DNA of 64,000 nucleotides from Ptychodera flava (lineage: Eukaryota; Hemichordata; Enteropneusta; Ptychoderidae): assembly GCF_041260155.1 (NCBI RefSeq), contig NC_091932.1, positions 11,271,304-11,335,303 on the forward strand, in the 5' to 3' direction. The notes beneath the pieces were generated by a model. That model saw only the letters and a list, made by a program, of their open reading frames with translations. It searched no databases and had not been told where the DNA came from. A program made the position numbers and the translations under genes. This document shows, piece by piece, positions 22,661 through 46,530 of the stretch. How positions within the stretch are numbered: position 1 is the first letter of the stretch; each line of letters begins with the position of its first letter.

Positions 22661-25600
22661 ATTCTACAACAATTACAATGATGAGTCTGATGTAATTTCA
22701 ATTGTACCTGTGTATTAATTCACCAGCTGGCAGATCGAGTGACTCTACAGGCAAGATATCCAGCATTGTTGTTGCCATATGTACAGCCTGACTGGTTTTC
22801 AGTTCCTTGTGTCCAGAGGCCATCGATTTAAATCCATGGATATTATGGAAATCATCAATAAGAGCGAGGATGAATGCTTTACCTCTTGACTTAAATAAAT
22901 AGACAAACAAATAATTTTAGAAGTAAGGTAAATTACCCACATCTGTCCAATTCAGGCATTTATTCAATTATTCAATATGCTCAAAGCAAAATATGAGAAA
23001 AAATGATATTCAAATTTATTTGGTTTCATGATATCAGTGCAGTTGATATTTTGCATTTTCACTTAAAATAAAAATATTTAAAATGTATTTAAAGTGTTCT
23101 TTGTCATGTATTGATTACTGTATGTATGTAGGTCAATCATGCAAAGCTAGAAAGTAGTATTTACTTGTAACTTATTCATCAGTATGTCTTGATTCGCTTC
23201 CATGTTCTCCGGCAATCTGCTGTCTCTTTTTCAACAAAGTGCGGGGATGTTGAGATAGACCAAAAATGTGGCACATATCCTGCGCTTCTTGGGATAAGCC
23301 TTGCATATTAAAATAGATCCCCATTGCCTCCTGGAAGCCTCTTGTCTTCTGTGATCTGAATGAAAGAAATGGCAGATTCTATTCTATATGCATACATAAC
23401 AAGAACATACCAATAAAAAAAAATAAAATGACACTGAAGAGATAAAGTTGTCTCTTGATATTATTTGTTACTCCTGATAGACTGCACCACTGAGTTTTTC
23501 TAGAGTTTACTGAAATAGTCTGTTCTATCAGTGCATTGCTTGCAGCCTTTTTTTTGACATCAAATTATTTTCAAAGATTCCAGTAAACTGAAAATAGTAA
23601 GCATCAGTGTCATGGCATATACCTTCATACATCTGTGTTTCTATAGTAACAATAGTAATACTTCTACCAATGTCATTTTAGACTACTGCAGAGCATCAAA
23701 AGATATATAATTAACCTCACTAAGCTTTAATTTATGTGTCTGCACTTTATATACTACACTTCAAAGCATGTGACTGTGTCCAAAGTAAAAGAGTTATCCC
23801 TAAATTGCAATTGTGTTTCACCTGTAATATGCAAGTAAACTCAGGACAGTCAATATTCTCTTCTCTTGTTGCCTTTTTCTTTCCACAGACAATGATGGGT
23901 CAACTATTGCCCTGTAAATCTCCTGATAAAGATCTGGGACATATTTCTTGGCAAAATATTCCATTTTTTTCACATCAAGAACACACCATTTTGTTGTGAC
24001 CTGTACAGCATTTCCTGCAGTGTTTTTAATTGTTCAGAAAATGTCGAACCTGCATGAACAAATTTAAAAGGTACACAATTAATATATTTCATTAATAGCA
24101 CTTTAGCTGTATCTTTTTGAGTTATTTTTAATATCATGATTTCCAATCAAAAGTAACTCAAGCCAAAGTCCTTCCCAAAGTGTGGACACAGAAAGTTTTG
24201 AATATTGGTGGAGAACATATATTATAACTTAGATATTTTACAATAAATAATTTTTGGCTTGCAAGCAAATATGGCCGCCACCGGCAAGAACACATGTATG
24301 GGTTTGAATTGATAGACCTGGTTTGTTGCCATAGACTAATAAAGTAACATTTTAGAGATGATATAACTTAATGGCAGGGAATCAAAACCATAACTCTGAA
24401 AATTGGATGATATATTTGTTGATAAAGCAAAGAATAGAAACGACACAGCTATGGGGCTTTAATGTTTTCGATAAGAAGCCATTGCAAGATAGTGACACCC
24501 CCCAAAAGTAAATTCAATGGGATTGTTGCCAGTCATTACTTTGTCCGCTTGGAGATTTTTTGTAAATTGGTTGAATAAAGTTTGCAAAGAATGACTACAG
24601 TGCAGTAGGATGCATGGTGTATGACTTGTACAAATTCAAATAACTCCAGATCTTAACCAGTCATCCACTCTCAGTGTTTCAAATGTTTTTTTTTTTTCAA
24701 AGCTGAGAAAAGTATGTATACAATAAATTATACCAACCTTGCAACCTGGAAATAATGCCATTCCATTGAGTTTTTGACAGCAACACATGACCCTCATTTG
24801 TAGAAAGAACGGTACCACAGTACACGGAATCAGTCTTATTGAAAATTGTTGGTTGCTGCTTGTAGAAGACAAAATAAGATACAGTTTAGTAGAAATACCA
24901 GCATTATTCACCTGTTGTGATTTTGGGAATCAGGATGTGTATACAGAGTTCTCTTTGAATAAGATAAAAGGGGCGTGGGGCCCTCTTATAAATTCTGAGA
25001 GCCCTCTTGTGAAAATGCTTTGCAACAAATAATTTTTCAATCGCTGCCGAGAAAATTCACAAAAAATCATGGCCAAATCAGTGATAGTGACATTAAACAG
25101 TGTTTACTTTCTGGTTTTAATTGGAATGTGTCCCGGAGCATTCATTTGATCTCTCATCAATCCCTGAAATCTCCTATGTGTGACCGCTTCTTTCTGCAGT
25201 GCTTCACAACACATGAGTCCTATTGTGCAAATTTCCTATGGAGAATTCTGTGTATACCCAATCAGTGGATAAAAACATATGCAGGAGCTTGCATTTTTTT
25301 TGGGGGGGGGAGGGTAAAATTTATATTTTTTTATTTATTGTTATCAGTATCATCATTTTTGCAGAGTGTGGCAGCCTTAAAAATACGCCAACTAATTAAT
25401 TACTCTGTATTTAGCTTAAAACTCACAAACCTATACTTCATGATTTTGTGCAATGACCCCATTAAATGATTATGTTTTTGATAAATTGAAGATTAATTAC
25501 TCTTGACATCTTAGTTCACAATTTTTTTCCCAATTAAACCACCAACAGTTTAGTGCGCCCTCATGCACCAGTTCTCAATATTTCAGGTCAATAACCTGGA

Positions 25601-26552
25601 GTCAATACAGCCGAAAACAACACCGGCCGCCGAAGGACCTGTCACAACATACCCTCGATGTTGTTCTCGATTTACACTTACCAGTGGAGACCTGTCTCGG
25701 ATATTGCTGTTCCCGATATTGCCGCCTTTGATTTTCTTTGGTGGAAGGTACTGTGAAAACCCGGGAAAAAACTCCAGATCTGCTTTTGATTTGCATCTGG
25801 TACACCATCGCGTCCCCGGACGTACTGTTCATCTTCTTTTGCACCAATTTCATCGAAGACCTGGAATAGCCTTGATGGGATTGGACGCTCACATATCTTA
25901 TCACTGTGGGCCCATGGTGCCGGACAGGAACATAGTCGCCTGTTTCTTCTGATGACTGCTTTTAAATGATGTAAACAAATAAGATCACCGGGACTTTGAC
26001 AACACCGTCTTAATTCCACTGTCAAATGACATAAATTTCCTGTGCAAGTGGTTTTCGCACGCGTTTTACCGGCAAGTACACACTCAGACATCTTGAACAA
26101 CACTTCATTGAGTTTTAGAAGAAAAATTCGCGCCAATATTTTTATCGTCTGCTGCTATATCATATGTGTGTACAAATGACAGTTTCACGGCTCTGGTATA
26201 TACTGTCAGTGAATAGATCATGTAGAGGAAATAAATTCATTCTTGAAAAAATGGCAAGCGCCTTTATTATGTGCAAAGCCAGTAAACTAGTAGACATGTG
26301 CATATTGTCGCATTTGAAAGTTTGCACTACTAGCGATTGAAACAGACGAATGTAAACAAACATGCGTAAATTTAGCGCCACCCTTTTTCAAATAGTGTTC
26401 CTATTTTTATCCAGGATCGGTTTTTTTTAGGCAAAGGGTATGTTGTAGTTTAATAAAGAGAGTTGTTGTACACATTTATAGCAATCCCTTTTGCGTATTT
26501 TTCATCCCTTTTGAGAAAAGAGAAGACCTCCGTGTATTTCTATGCATGAAAA

Positions 26553-26604
26553 CTACTTCCGGTGAGGCATGCGCAGAACGTTTTTCTCCCCTGTGATTTC
26601 CGGT
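26553..26604 (-). repeat. Right terminal inverted repeat and right target duplication
   Basis: 26,553-26,595 is the exact complement of the left terminal repeat, with the ETS-like and NRF1-like motifs inverted. 26,596-26,604 is the second ATTTCCGGT. The transposon gene starts about 460 bp inward, so this repeat is well placed as its promoter. Confidence 0.85.
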
Positions 26605-26688
26605 ACACTGAGGCATGTGTGAAAGATCGGTAAATTGACTGTACCGGCCGCAATGTAGATAGTCGACCGCAACTCAACGGATCTCACG
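26605..26688 (+). other. Possible non-coding first exon of GALE1
   Basis: A CpG-containing stretch just outside the transposon ends in the good donor TCTCACG|GTAAGC at 26,688/26,689. The first GALE1 coding exon starts 14 bases after an acceptor (TTTTTCAACAG, ending 31,097), so an upstream 5'UTR exon must exist. This is the best candidate seen, but no transcript evidence is available here. Confidence 0.35.
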
Positions 26689-27430
26689 GTAAGCAGTGTT
26701 ATATCATGCAGTTTATTTTCTCATACGTACGTGAAATAAGAATGCGCCTTCTAATATTCTGGTATTGACGATGGGCCATATTTATTATTATTACGTTCAG
26801 CGAAGAAGGGGCACTACACAACGATGGTGTTGATTCGCTTTACACACATGAAAAAAACTTACCACTCAGAGTCATTGATCATATATAGTTCATACTAGTA
26901 AAGTTAGCTCAGGCTGCAGGCTGTGCCATTGAGTGTCAGCTTTTAATGCGGCGTTGAATAGCGATACACAGGTGTCGGCGCGGCAATTGTTTGCCGTTCA
27001 GGCAACGAATTTACCAGCTGCGCGCTTCGAACAAGACATCACTTTTTTGAGTCACAAATCGGGCGTTGCCAGTGTATGATCGTCTTCTGTGAGTGTGACC
27101 CTCCCAATTTGCTACATAATAGCCCAATATGACACGTTGCGCATCGGCGAGAGAGCCGGCCGGTCGGTTGTTATAGAGTAAACAATCATACAAGGAGTGC
27201 CACGTCAAGCTCCCGGTCTGTCTGAGTGTATCTTTCAGCCGCGCACAGATCCACCACAAATGCCGACGAATACTGTCTTGTGTTAAACTGAAGTTTTTTT
27301 TTCATAAATCTTACTTTATTTTATTTGGTAGTGAACTTTAACCGGTTGAAACCGGAAGTCGTGCATCAGTATGATTTTATTCAATTTACAGTCAACAAGA
27401 AGGTACATCGGAATTGTGTACAGTTGTTTA

Positions 27431-29246
27431 TGGAAGACCGGTCACGACATGCGACATGCGACCTGCGACTTCAAAACTGCGACCTGCGTCCTGCGAGTTT
27501 GAAACATGCGACCTGCGACTTCGGCATTTAGACCAAGGTGTAGGCCTAACCTGCGACTTCACAACAGCGACCTGCGCCCTGCGTGTTTGTCAAACTGCGA
27601 TATCAGTCTTGATTTGTTCGCATTATTGCTGTGAACACGAGCCTGAAAAACACGAGGGACACCATTGCACTATATTAAAACAGCCGGTTTACCGCATTCT
27701 CGCGACCAGAGCATAATTTTCGCACCGCTGGCCTACGCAAAAATCGGCCAGCGAAAGAATTCAACCAGCGATAGAAGTGCACGAATTTGTGACGGTAGAG
27801 AATTCCACAAACGAAGAGCACAAATTTATTTTCCTTCTTACGATAGGCAAACTGATCTGAAATAATGCAATAGCAATATGGTTTTAAACGTCTACATCAG
27901 AGTTAGTTTCTGGAACTTTTCTGCCCACATTATCTAAAATATTATATACACACACAAAATAATATGCACATATTATAGTATGTACATATTAGGCTTAAAC
28001 ACTGAAAATAGGATTGTAGGAGGGTTTAATTATGTCCTGTTTTACAGTTTTAACTCGCGTTATCTATAAAGAAAGTCGGTCACTGGCTATTCATGGTTAG
28101 CAAATATGTTTGGATTGCACTTCTGTCAATATCAGTATTATTTTAACTGCTTTTACTTTGCATATGTTATTTGTGTAGACAAATGTAGTCCGAAGTTAAC
28201 CAGTAAGAATATTTTTATTTTTCCAACTGAACAAAAGTTGGATCAATTCGATTTTTTGACGAAAAGTAAAAATGAAATTAGACGAAAAGATGGCAACATC
28301 CGATGATCAATCACTGGAGAATTGGAACAAAGTGGAAATGTTAGAAAATGAACGACAATAACTGAAAATTCGAATGTTTGCAATGACACTGACGCAGTTA
28401 TGATACAGGGGGGACAACTGATGAATTAAACAGACAGCTAGATGGTTATACCACAGTGAAATGAGGATAAATACCAGAGATATCTAAAAATCAAAAGGTT
28501 TGTCGATAACATAATGAAAGAAGCGAGGTAAGGCAGACGAAGAATATCTAAAATAATTTGAAATTATAATATAAAAATATAAATGCCTATCACGTAGCAT
28601 ATTATTTTCCATGCATTAACACGTACTGTCAACATAAAATTATCTCTCCAGATGAAATGAGTGAACTGGTGTGTACATGAATTTGAGTTTTGCCAGACTT
28701 GGTGAACGATTTACTAAAGCGAAAGCAATGGCTTATTAATTGATCGATGTTGAACATTAAATCTCATTTCCACGTTTTACCCTTTGAGCGCTGTAATTTT
28801 CTCCCACCAAAATTTTAGTGCAAAATTTTACCAATTGTATGAATTTTCTGTAATTTTTTGATAATTTTGGACCAAATCGACATCACATTTCATTGGCTAC
28901 AGGTTTTTCCCAAAATTTTTGCAAAAATTGGAGAAAAATTGACAGGGGTTTATTATATAAAGGGGACAAAAATCGACTTTGGCGCTCAAAGGATTAAAGT
29001 TCACGCAAGACGCCTCCAATCTAATACTGAGGAAAACACCATGAAGCGTTACGTGTTGTTGTCGCATGTCGCAGTTGTGAAGTCGCAGGTCGCAGTTTGA
29101 CAAACACGCAGGTCGCTGTTGTGAAGTCGCAGGTTACACCTAGGTCTAAATGCCGAAGTCGCAGGTCGCATGTTTCAAACTCGCAGGACGCAGGTCGCAG
29201 TTTTGAAGTCGCAGGTCGCATGTCGCATGTCGTGACCGGTCTTCCA
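27431..29246. mobile_element. 1.8-kb element with ~155-170-bp near-identical inverted ends
   Basis: 27,431-27,600 and 29,091-29,246 are inverted copies. The outer ~100 bp are identical, starting TGGAAGACCGGTCACGACAT, and differences further in are mainly two small indels. The arms consist of degenerate GCGACCTGCGACTTC-type units. A TA dinucleotide flanks both ends. The interior has no recognisable transposase. A family A TTAA MITE (28,777-28,997) is nested inside. The element lies in the likely 5'UTR intron of GALE1. The superfamily is unclear (TA target). Confidence 0.75.
28777..28997. mobile_element. TTAA MITE, family A, copy 2 (nested)
   Basis: The ends are TTTTACCCTTTGAGCGCTGT and GGCGCTCAAAGGATTAA, slightly decayed. 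It is close to the copy at 8,848 along its whole length. It lies inside the 27,431-29,246 element, so it inserted later. Confidence 0.75.
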
Positions 29247-31097
29247 TACTTGTTAGCATATTTGTCCATAACAAGAATGCTCTGTTCTCCTGTCATTGTT
29301 CAACATTTGCAATTTTTGTCAATTTACTAATATTGAACAATCACTTTCTTTTCTCTCAAAAATCGAGTTCATTCAAAATCTATCAAAGCTCTGTAGATAT
29401 AGGAACAATCATAGGCATAAAGAAGTTTGGCTGTTCATAAGCAGTAAAGTATCTAATAGGTTAAATCTTTTTTATTTTCATTTTCACAAGTGATAAAAAT
29501 AGAAATGTTAAAACCAAAAACACCGAAAAGACTTGTAAAATCCAAATAGCGACAGAAAGATGGAGAGAGACAGAGAGAGATGTAGTTTTATATTAAAAGA
29601 GGAAAGAGGAAGCAGTGAAGTGGCCGTTCAACTGACTATGATTTCACTCTACATCGTGGTTTAGTAGTTTTGCCAATGATACCCTAAAGTAACAGTTGAA
29701 ACTTGTTTCATGGCAAAGCTACAACATGTATAAGGGCAGTTGCTTATCATACTACACTTTGGCAATCAGACTGCTATCAAAACCCCGGCAGTGAGACACT
29801 TTACCTCATCATACATCCCAGTCAGACCAAAATCTTTCAACCTTGATAAACAGACTCTACTGACTCAGTCTGAGTGATAATTTTATAGGTTTATATAAAA
29901 ACATAAAAGGCTAGGTTTTATTTATAAAAATATAAAAGGTTTTGCGAAAGTTTGGCCCATTTGTTGTGTTTGATTTGATCAGCAGAACAAAGCATTCTCT
30001 ACCTTTATAATCAAGAATGAAAATCAGAAGTCACCGTGTGAAGTTTGGGATTAGAAAAGCAAATTAAGTAAAATTTACTGATACATGTATTTGAAATTCA
30101 AAATGGGCGCAGACCCTGTATTAACTCCAAGGGAAAAGCTAATTTTTTTATTTCCACTAGAACTTAGGAAGTTCATTTTCTCAGCATGGTTTGAAATCAG
30201 TCTGTATAATCAGCAGAATTGAGAAGTATTATAACAATTTCAGTGTGAGATAAACTGCCCCAAAGGCACATTCTCCAGTAGCACAATTCAAGTTGTTTTA
30301 GACTCCAGATAGTTTTCTGGTCCTGTCCCGTCACATCTTCATTATACAATTTAATTTAGTCAAAGTGCAGTATTTGATTTATCTCTGTCATATTTCATTT
30401 TCTCTGAAGATCCTGAACTTTAGTCAGTAATTGACGAATTTGAAGCCTGGGGATATGCAAACTAATTTTTCCAACAAAGTTTAAGGAATCTGTTGTTATC
30501 ATGTGGTGAAATCAAAGACATTAAAAGCCATATAAGAAATTACGTTGTGTGGTAATTTACAAGATCTCCTGGCATCCTTGACCAGTGATCCCATAATTTC
30601 CATAAGGACAATATTGCAAAATTAACCATTGTCATAGCAGCTTATTATGTGTGATTGAAGGAAAGTACAGCCATGCTAAACAGTAAAACCAATCTGTCAT
30701 CCACATTTCACAGATCAATTTTCTTTACATATTTACATTACCAGGGATGTAGAAAATTTTTGTTACACGTAGCAAAATAAATGAACAGGCGGTTATAAAT
30801 GCTGTGTGCGTACACAAAGTTTGTACAAAATGTCTTGATTATACTAAATTTCACAGCTGGCAAATTTTAGCTAACAGCCAGTGTTTTTGCCGGCTATTTT
30901 CTTTATCCCTGCATCGCAATAGATGTGCCAACAGTGTGATTATTGATAAAATCTTTCCACTGTCAGGAAGAGTTTTAAATGTGAATTTGTTTTCATAGTT
31001 TTAGCGTAATAGAAACATCCAATAAAATTCAACACAATAAAAAGAAATTTAATGGTCAAGACATATATTCATTTGATAAAATTTTGTTTTTCAACAG
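29247..31097. other. Intron sequence upstream of GALE1 coding exon 1
   Basis: No gene or clear repeat was recognised. It ends in a polypyrimidine tract and CAG acceptor at 31,097. Confidence 0.4.
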
Positions 31098-31108
31098 AAT
31101 TTTTATAA

Positions 31109-42728
<11,620 letters not shown>

Positions 42729-43156
42729 ACGTGAAAATCTGTTACTTAAATAAGGGAGGGGAAGGGGGGAGGGAAGATACAACTTTACATAGTTTATTAC
42801 TCCAATTCCATGACCCAAAGAAGATGCATTATTTTCATAATTATCTGTGCTGATAAATTTTGAAATATTCCATATGTGCTTTATTTTGGAAATCAGACTT
42901 GTTTCCATGGAAAACTAGGACTGTACATGCAATACTTTATATTTTTGTCTTTACATTTTGGGATAAGTTGAAAATTTGAATGTTGTACTTTGTGTCAATC
43001 ATGAAATGTGAAAGTAACAAGTGTGCCGTCTTCTGACATCATTTTGATCATATTGTTTTGATACAAACACTTACACATATTGTAAAATATATTGAAGTAT
43101 GAATTCATTGAGCCATGCTCCCATCATGTTGGTGGTTAAACAAAGTAATAATTTAT
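42729..43156. other. GALE1 3'UTR and flank
   Basis: No further coding signal was seen after the GALE1 stop. Part of it is presumably 3'UTR. Confidence 0.4.
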
Positions 43157-43317
43157 GGTGTGTACAAGACAGTCCCGTGAAAGATTCCGTCGCGTGCGGG
43201 CGCTCCGGCGCACTGCGACCTACGACCCTTTACCATAAAGGGTCGTAGGTCGCAGTGCGCCGGAGCGCCCGCACGCGACGGAATCTTTCAGTCTAGGTGT
43301 GTACAAGACAGTCCCGT
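43157..43317. repeat. Perfect 55-bp-arm palindrome flanked by 22-bp direct repeats
   Basis: 43,178-43,232 and 43,236-43,290 are exact reverse complements with a 3-base centre. The arms are GC-rich (TGAAAGATTCCGTCGCGTGC at the outer end) in an AT-rich surrounding. The 22-mer GGTGTGTACAAGACAGTCCC(GT) occurs at 43,157-43,178 and again at 43,296-43,317. The outer end resembles the hairpin at 45,753-45,833. Confidence 0.9.
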
Positions 43318-43407
43318 AAATTTAGTTTTGAAATTGTGTTTTGTATTTGATCATGGCTAATACAAGTTTATGTACTGTATACAAAATCAGTGCAATGCAA
43401 TCAACGC

Positions 43408-43490
43408 ACATTTTCACCACAATGGTTTGGCCCAAATCCCATTCTTATCAATGGTGAGTGTGGACCTGTTTACTGGGAAGAAGGGAGAGC
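43408..43490. mobile_element. Short MITE, family C, copy 4 (degraded)
   Basis: TTTTCACCACAATGGTTTGG, CCCAAATCCCATT and GTGGACCTGTTTACTGGG match the family C copies. The termini are not intact. Confidence 0.5.
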
Positions 43491-43974
43491 ATGATCAAAT
43501 CATGTTTGCCATGAGCAGCCATTGGCAAGATGTAGCTCAGCAGTGGTGGTTAGCCGTTGCTGGTGAAAGAACATTGTAACAGATTGAAGCTAGAATTTGA
43601 ATGGACTAATATACAAACAAAACCCTACCAAGAAACCTTTATAGTCATATGTATATGTTTATCCATTTGTAGTTCTTTACACTGCTATTACTTGATTTCT
43701 ACAGCCTGTGTTTTCCACAGAACAACGTTGTGGCCAGAGTGTGACATTTTTTTTTCTGATAAAACCTCGTATATCACGTGTAGTGCATGGTATTATCACA
43801 GTCTCCATCACAGGGTGCCCATTGGTAACTTTTACGAAATTAACCTAAGTATCATCTTTCTTGCTTCACCTAAATCTGAGATATTTCACTCGCAACAATC
43901 AGGCATGAATTCAAGAATGAGATGACTGACTATCAGTGTGATAGATCCAATGAGGACTCTCCCCACTGTCCCTT

Positions 43975-44182
43975 GGATGGTAGAAGCGCCCTCAAGCGAC
44001 AGATCATCAATTCTTGATAACAACTAGTGTAGACAGAAAAGTGTGACAGAGCCATTGTGAACGATAATTCTCAGGATTGTTCATCCCATCATGTCATAAA
44101 TAATATATTAATCCTAGAAGCGCCCTCAAGCAACAAGTCTACTAATTAGTGTGATGACAACTCGTGTACCTAGAAAAGCAAT
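43975..44182. repeat. Two diverged ~65-bp units with GCGCCCTCAAGC
   Basis: TAGAAGCGCCCTCAAGCGAC at about 43,980 and TAGAAGCGCCCTCAAGCAAC at about 44,115 each start a similar block that includes CAACTAGTGTAGAC or CAACTCGTGTACCT. The period is about 135 bp. Confidence 0.55.
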
Positions 44183-44778
44183 ATATAAGAGCTTGTCATA
44201 AAATTTTCAGAACTATATGGTAACTTAATATACATATATATCTTACACTGTATGTAGTATATAAAATATAAACTGAAAATTACAACTAAATGCACTTTAT
44301 GCATTATAGTGTGCATTACATATCAATTTCATTTCAAGATTTTTGTTCCATGTATCAAGTACAGTTTCTTAATCTACTAGTTTCAGCATGGCAAAAAACA
44401 CCTGGTATTTGTCTCATCAATGCAGACAGTTGGTGCATGGCCAGTACTGGCGTTGCCGACCAGTTTACTTGACAACAATAATGGTCAACAATAATGGTGA
44501 ACCATAACAGAGACACAGTCAATGTTGACAAGATAAATACTGGGCATCTAAACACTTTGAGGACAAGACCAGCTTTTATAGTCATCCTTGGAACAAGATA
44601 GAAATGGATTGTATACTATTGACAAGGTGCTTTTGTGACCATGTTTTTTCGGAGTATATCACCATGACTTCACAGGGAGATATTTTTTGTCAAATATCTT
44701 TGTCTGACATTGTAGGTATCTGTAATGTATTTACTCTCACCTTCTTGTATGAACAGAAGTTACATACTCTCACCTTCT

Positions 44779-44921
44779 TAGGTACGAAATATTTGTCACT
44801 TTTTGAAATAGCGGATATTCCGATGTATGTTTTTTACAAAACATGGCATGTTGTGGGCAGTGTTTACAAACGAAATAGTGAAGCGTTTCTCATCATGGGA
44901 CTTTTTTTCTTGGCTTTAGGT
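44779..44921 (+). repeat. Dispersed 143-bp repeat, copy 1
   Basis: It starts TAGGTACGAAATATTTGTCA and runs to CTTTTTTTCTTGGC. It is a diverged direct copy of 49,096-49,240. No coding signal. Confidence 0.7.
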
Positions 44922-45326
44922 GCAATCATCAAATTCCAAGTCCAATGTCACATTTAGGTGACTTTTCCCTGTACTCAGCCAGAAACTCGGTGTTGAACTA
45001 TTTGAATGGCGCCCTCAGTGACAGAAATCGACAAGCAGGCGACTGGGTTCTACAGCGTTAGATCAAGCTAATCTCAGGCATTCACAAATTATTTCAACGT
45101 CTCATTCATAGCAAAAAAGAAAAGTTCGGTTTGGTGCAAATAGTCAATCTGAAATCATCAATTTGAAAGTTCAGTAATTTCAAGTGCTACTGGCAGCTGA
45201 TGAAACATTTTGTACAGACCATATTGGTAAATCATGTGTCACGATTATAGGCTCTCATAAATATTGCTCCTATAAAATGTGCTGTGCAGTTTAACCTTTG
45301 ACCTGGTACTAGTTACTATTGCTGCA

Positions 45327-45517
45327 TTAAAGGTATACTGTCACCTGCTCCAATTTTGCCACAGTTACCATGGAAAGAGAAAATCTAACCAATCACAGAT
45401 TTTAAGCGGGTGGCCGCTTTTTAAAAACAGCGCCCTTACATGGGCATTTTGAATACCAAAAATGCCCATTTGACCATATATGGGCATATTTAGATTACAG
45501 GTGACTGTTTAGCTCTA
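45327..45517. mobile_element. TTAA MITE, family D, copy 2
   Basis: It shares almost the whole sequence of 40,765-40,955, including CACAGTTACCATGGAAAGAG and GGGCATATTTAGATT. The left TTAA is intact and the right end is slightly altered. Confidence 0.85.
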
Positions 45518-45752
45518 AAGCAACCATAAGGTGATATGTACACCAATTTTGCTATTCAGTTTGCATTAACTTCATCTGTAACATTTTATGTTTTCCAGTA
45601 TTTTTTCTCTTTTTTGTAAATACCATTTTTTGTTCTACACCCAAACTCATATCAAAAGGCCTGGTGTACAACTCAAAACCGCCTGTATGTGTGTGTTGTC
45701 AATTTAAATGCTACCAATGGAATTTCAAGTCGTACACTGCATTTTAGTTGCC

Positions 45753-45833
45753 TAGACTGAAAGATCCATCGCTGGAGGGCACTCTAAAGTTGGGAGCGTA
45801 AGAGCGCCCTCGAGCGACGGATCTTTCAGACTA
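45753..45833. repeat. Short hairpin element with GAAAGATCC ends
   Basis: TAGACTGAAAGATCCATCGCT on the left pairs with AGCGACGGATCTTTCAGACTA on the right with a few mismatches. An inner GGAGGGC/GCGCCCTC block also pairs. The ends resemble those of the perfect palindrome at 43,178. Confidence 0.7.
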
Positions 45834-46530
45834 TTTGTTGCCAGGCTTTGCATTTTCAAAATACTTTTGGCAATAGAATGGACAAACATATATTTTTAGA
45901 ACAGAAGTAATGTAAGAATCATCAAGAACTACAGCAGTCATTGTTTAATTTTGCTTATCCTATTTTTTTAATTTTCTTGTCCATTTAGCTGATGCTTAAA
46001 GAGCGCCTTCAGTCTTGTGATGGTACAAGAATAAATGGAATACTTTAATCAATCGGCTATGTGTGTATTGTTATTGTCTGGAAGTGTTCAATATATGTAA
46101 AATGAAATTCAAAATCTTATTACTGTACGTATAGATTGGCTCATCTGTAGTATTTCATAATCTTTATAACCAATGAGTTGAGTATTGTTACTTCTGAGGA
46201 TTTCTATCTAAAGATGCATCAACTCCTTACTAAAAGTACTGTACTGTACTGTCAGAAAACAGCATTCACCAAACCGAACACTGCGTTTGTGAATGCTTCC
46301 CACTAATTTTCTATTTAGATCAATAATAATAAATTGTTCCTCGAAATTGCCGCTAGTTTTCAGCCGATTTGGAATTTTGTAACTGCGTCAAATATATACT
46401 TCCGCATTGCTGTGATTTTGTTTCACTTTAGGGTATTTTTGTTGTAAATTTGTCCTCAGTTTCCTCTGTCTACCAATATGGTTAAAGATTATCAAGCTTA
46501 TTTAATTTTATCAAAAAAGTTTTACGTTTA

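Larger units (their letters stand above)
19438..26091 (-). pseudogene. Transposon protein with RPGTRWC, LIDDFHNIH and RING-like motifs; unclassified
   Basis: Spliced segments on the minus strand are about 26091-25682 (Cys/His-rich start, GDLICLHHL, then RPGTRWCTRC), 24049-23822 (KWCVLDVKKMEYFAKKYVPD; ERKRQQEKRILTVLSLLAYY), 23355-23165 (RSQKTRGFQEAMGIYFNMQG), 22889-22708 (ALIDDFHNIHGFK; TSQAVHMATTMLDI), 22326-22144 (NGQQILVRGGIAPHVM), 21805-~21700 (HEAMDEVCYKAYIDWQYL) and about 21336-19438. The last exon has GDWP, FSGWIRIRRYVI, HHYNKSLLSLLSDDLYH, LFHSSLR, and a RING-like finger (CDSPNC...CGHTFH..CL...CPIC, near 20,120-20,240). A Ser/Thr/Gln-rich tail follows, with PQTQT repeats every 16 or so residues. 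Borders are GT-AG and phases agree. About four reading-frame breaks are present. I recall similar uncharacterised proteins from other invertebrates but cannot name the superfamily. No DDE triad could be assigned. Confidence 0.65.
17314..26595. mobile_element. 9,282-bp DNA transposon with inverted ends and 9-bp target duplication
   Basis: The terminal inverted repeats are identical over about 43 bp (17,314-17,356 against 26,553-26,595), starting CACAGGGGAGAAAAACGTTC. They are flanked by a perfect 9-bp duplication. The interior carries one long minus-strand multi-exon gene (decayed) that starts beside the right end. A few plus-strand spliceable segments of unknown meaning lie in the left part. 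A 9-bp duplication fits Mutator-like or Merlin-type transposons, but the encoded protein does not look like either transposase to me. Identical terminal repeats argue for fairly recent insertion; the coding frame has about four breaks, so this copy is not autonomous as read, unless some breaks are assembly errors. Confidence 0.82.

Noticed and set aside
17314-26595. Large size suggested a Polinton or other virus-like element
   Set aside because: Terminal repeats are short, the duplication is 9 bp rather than 6, and no polymerase, integrase or capsid-like protein was seen.
27011-27259. Minus-strand open stretch of 82 codons near the GALE1 5' region
   Set aside because: No recognised motif and no splice or neighbour support; raised GC alone explains the open frame.
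27431-27600. GCGACCTGCGAC array as a possible CRISPR-like or telomeric array
   Set aside because: The units are degenerate without regular spacers, and the block is one arm of an inverted pair.
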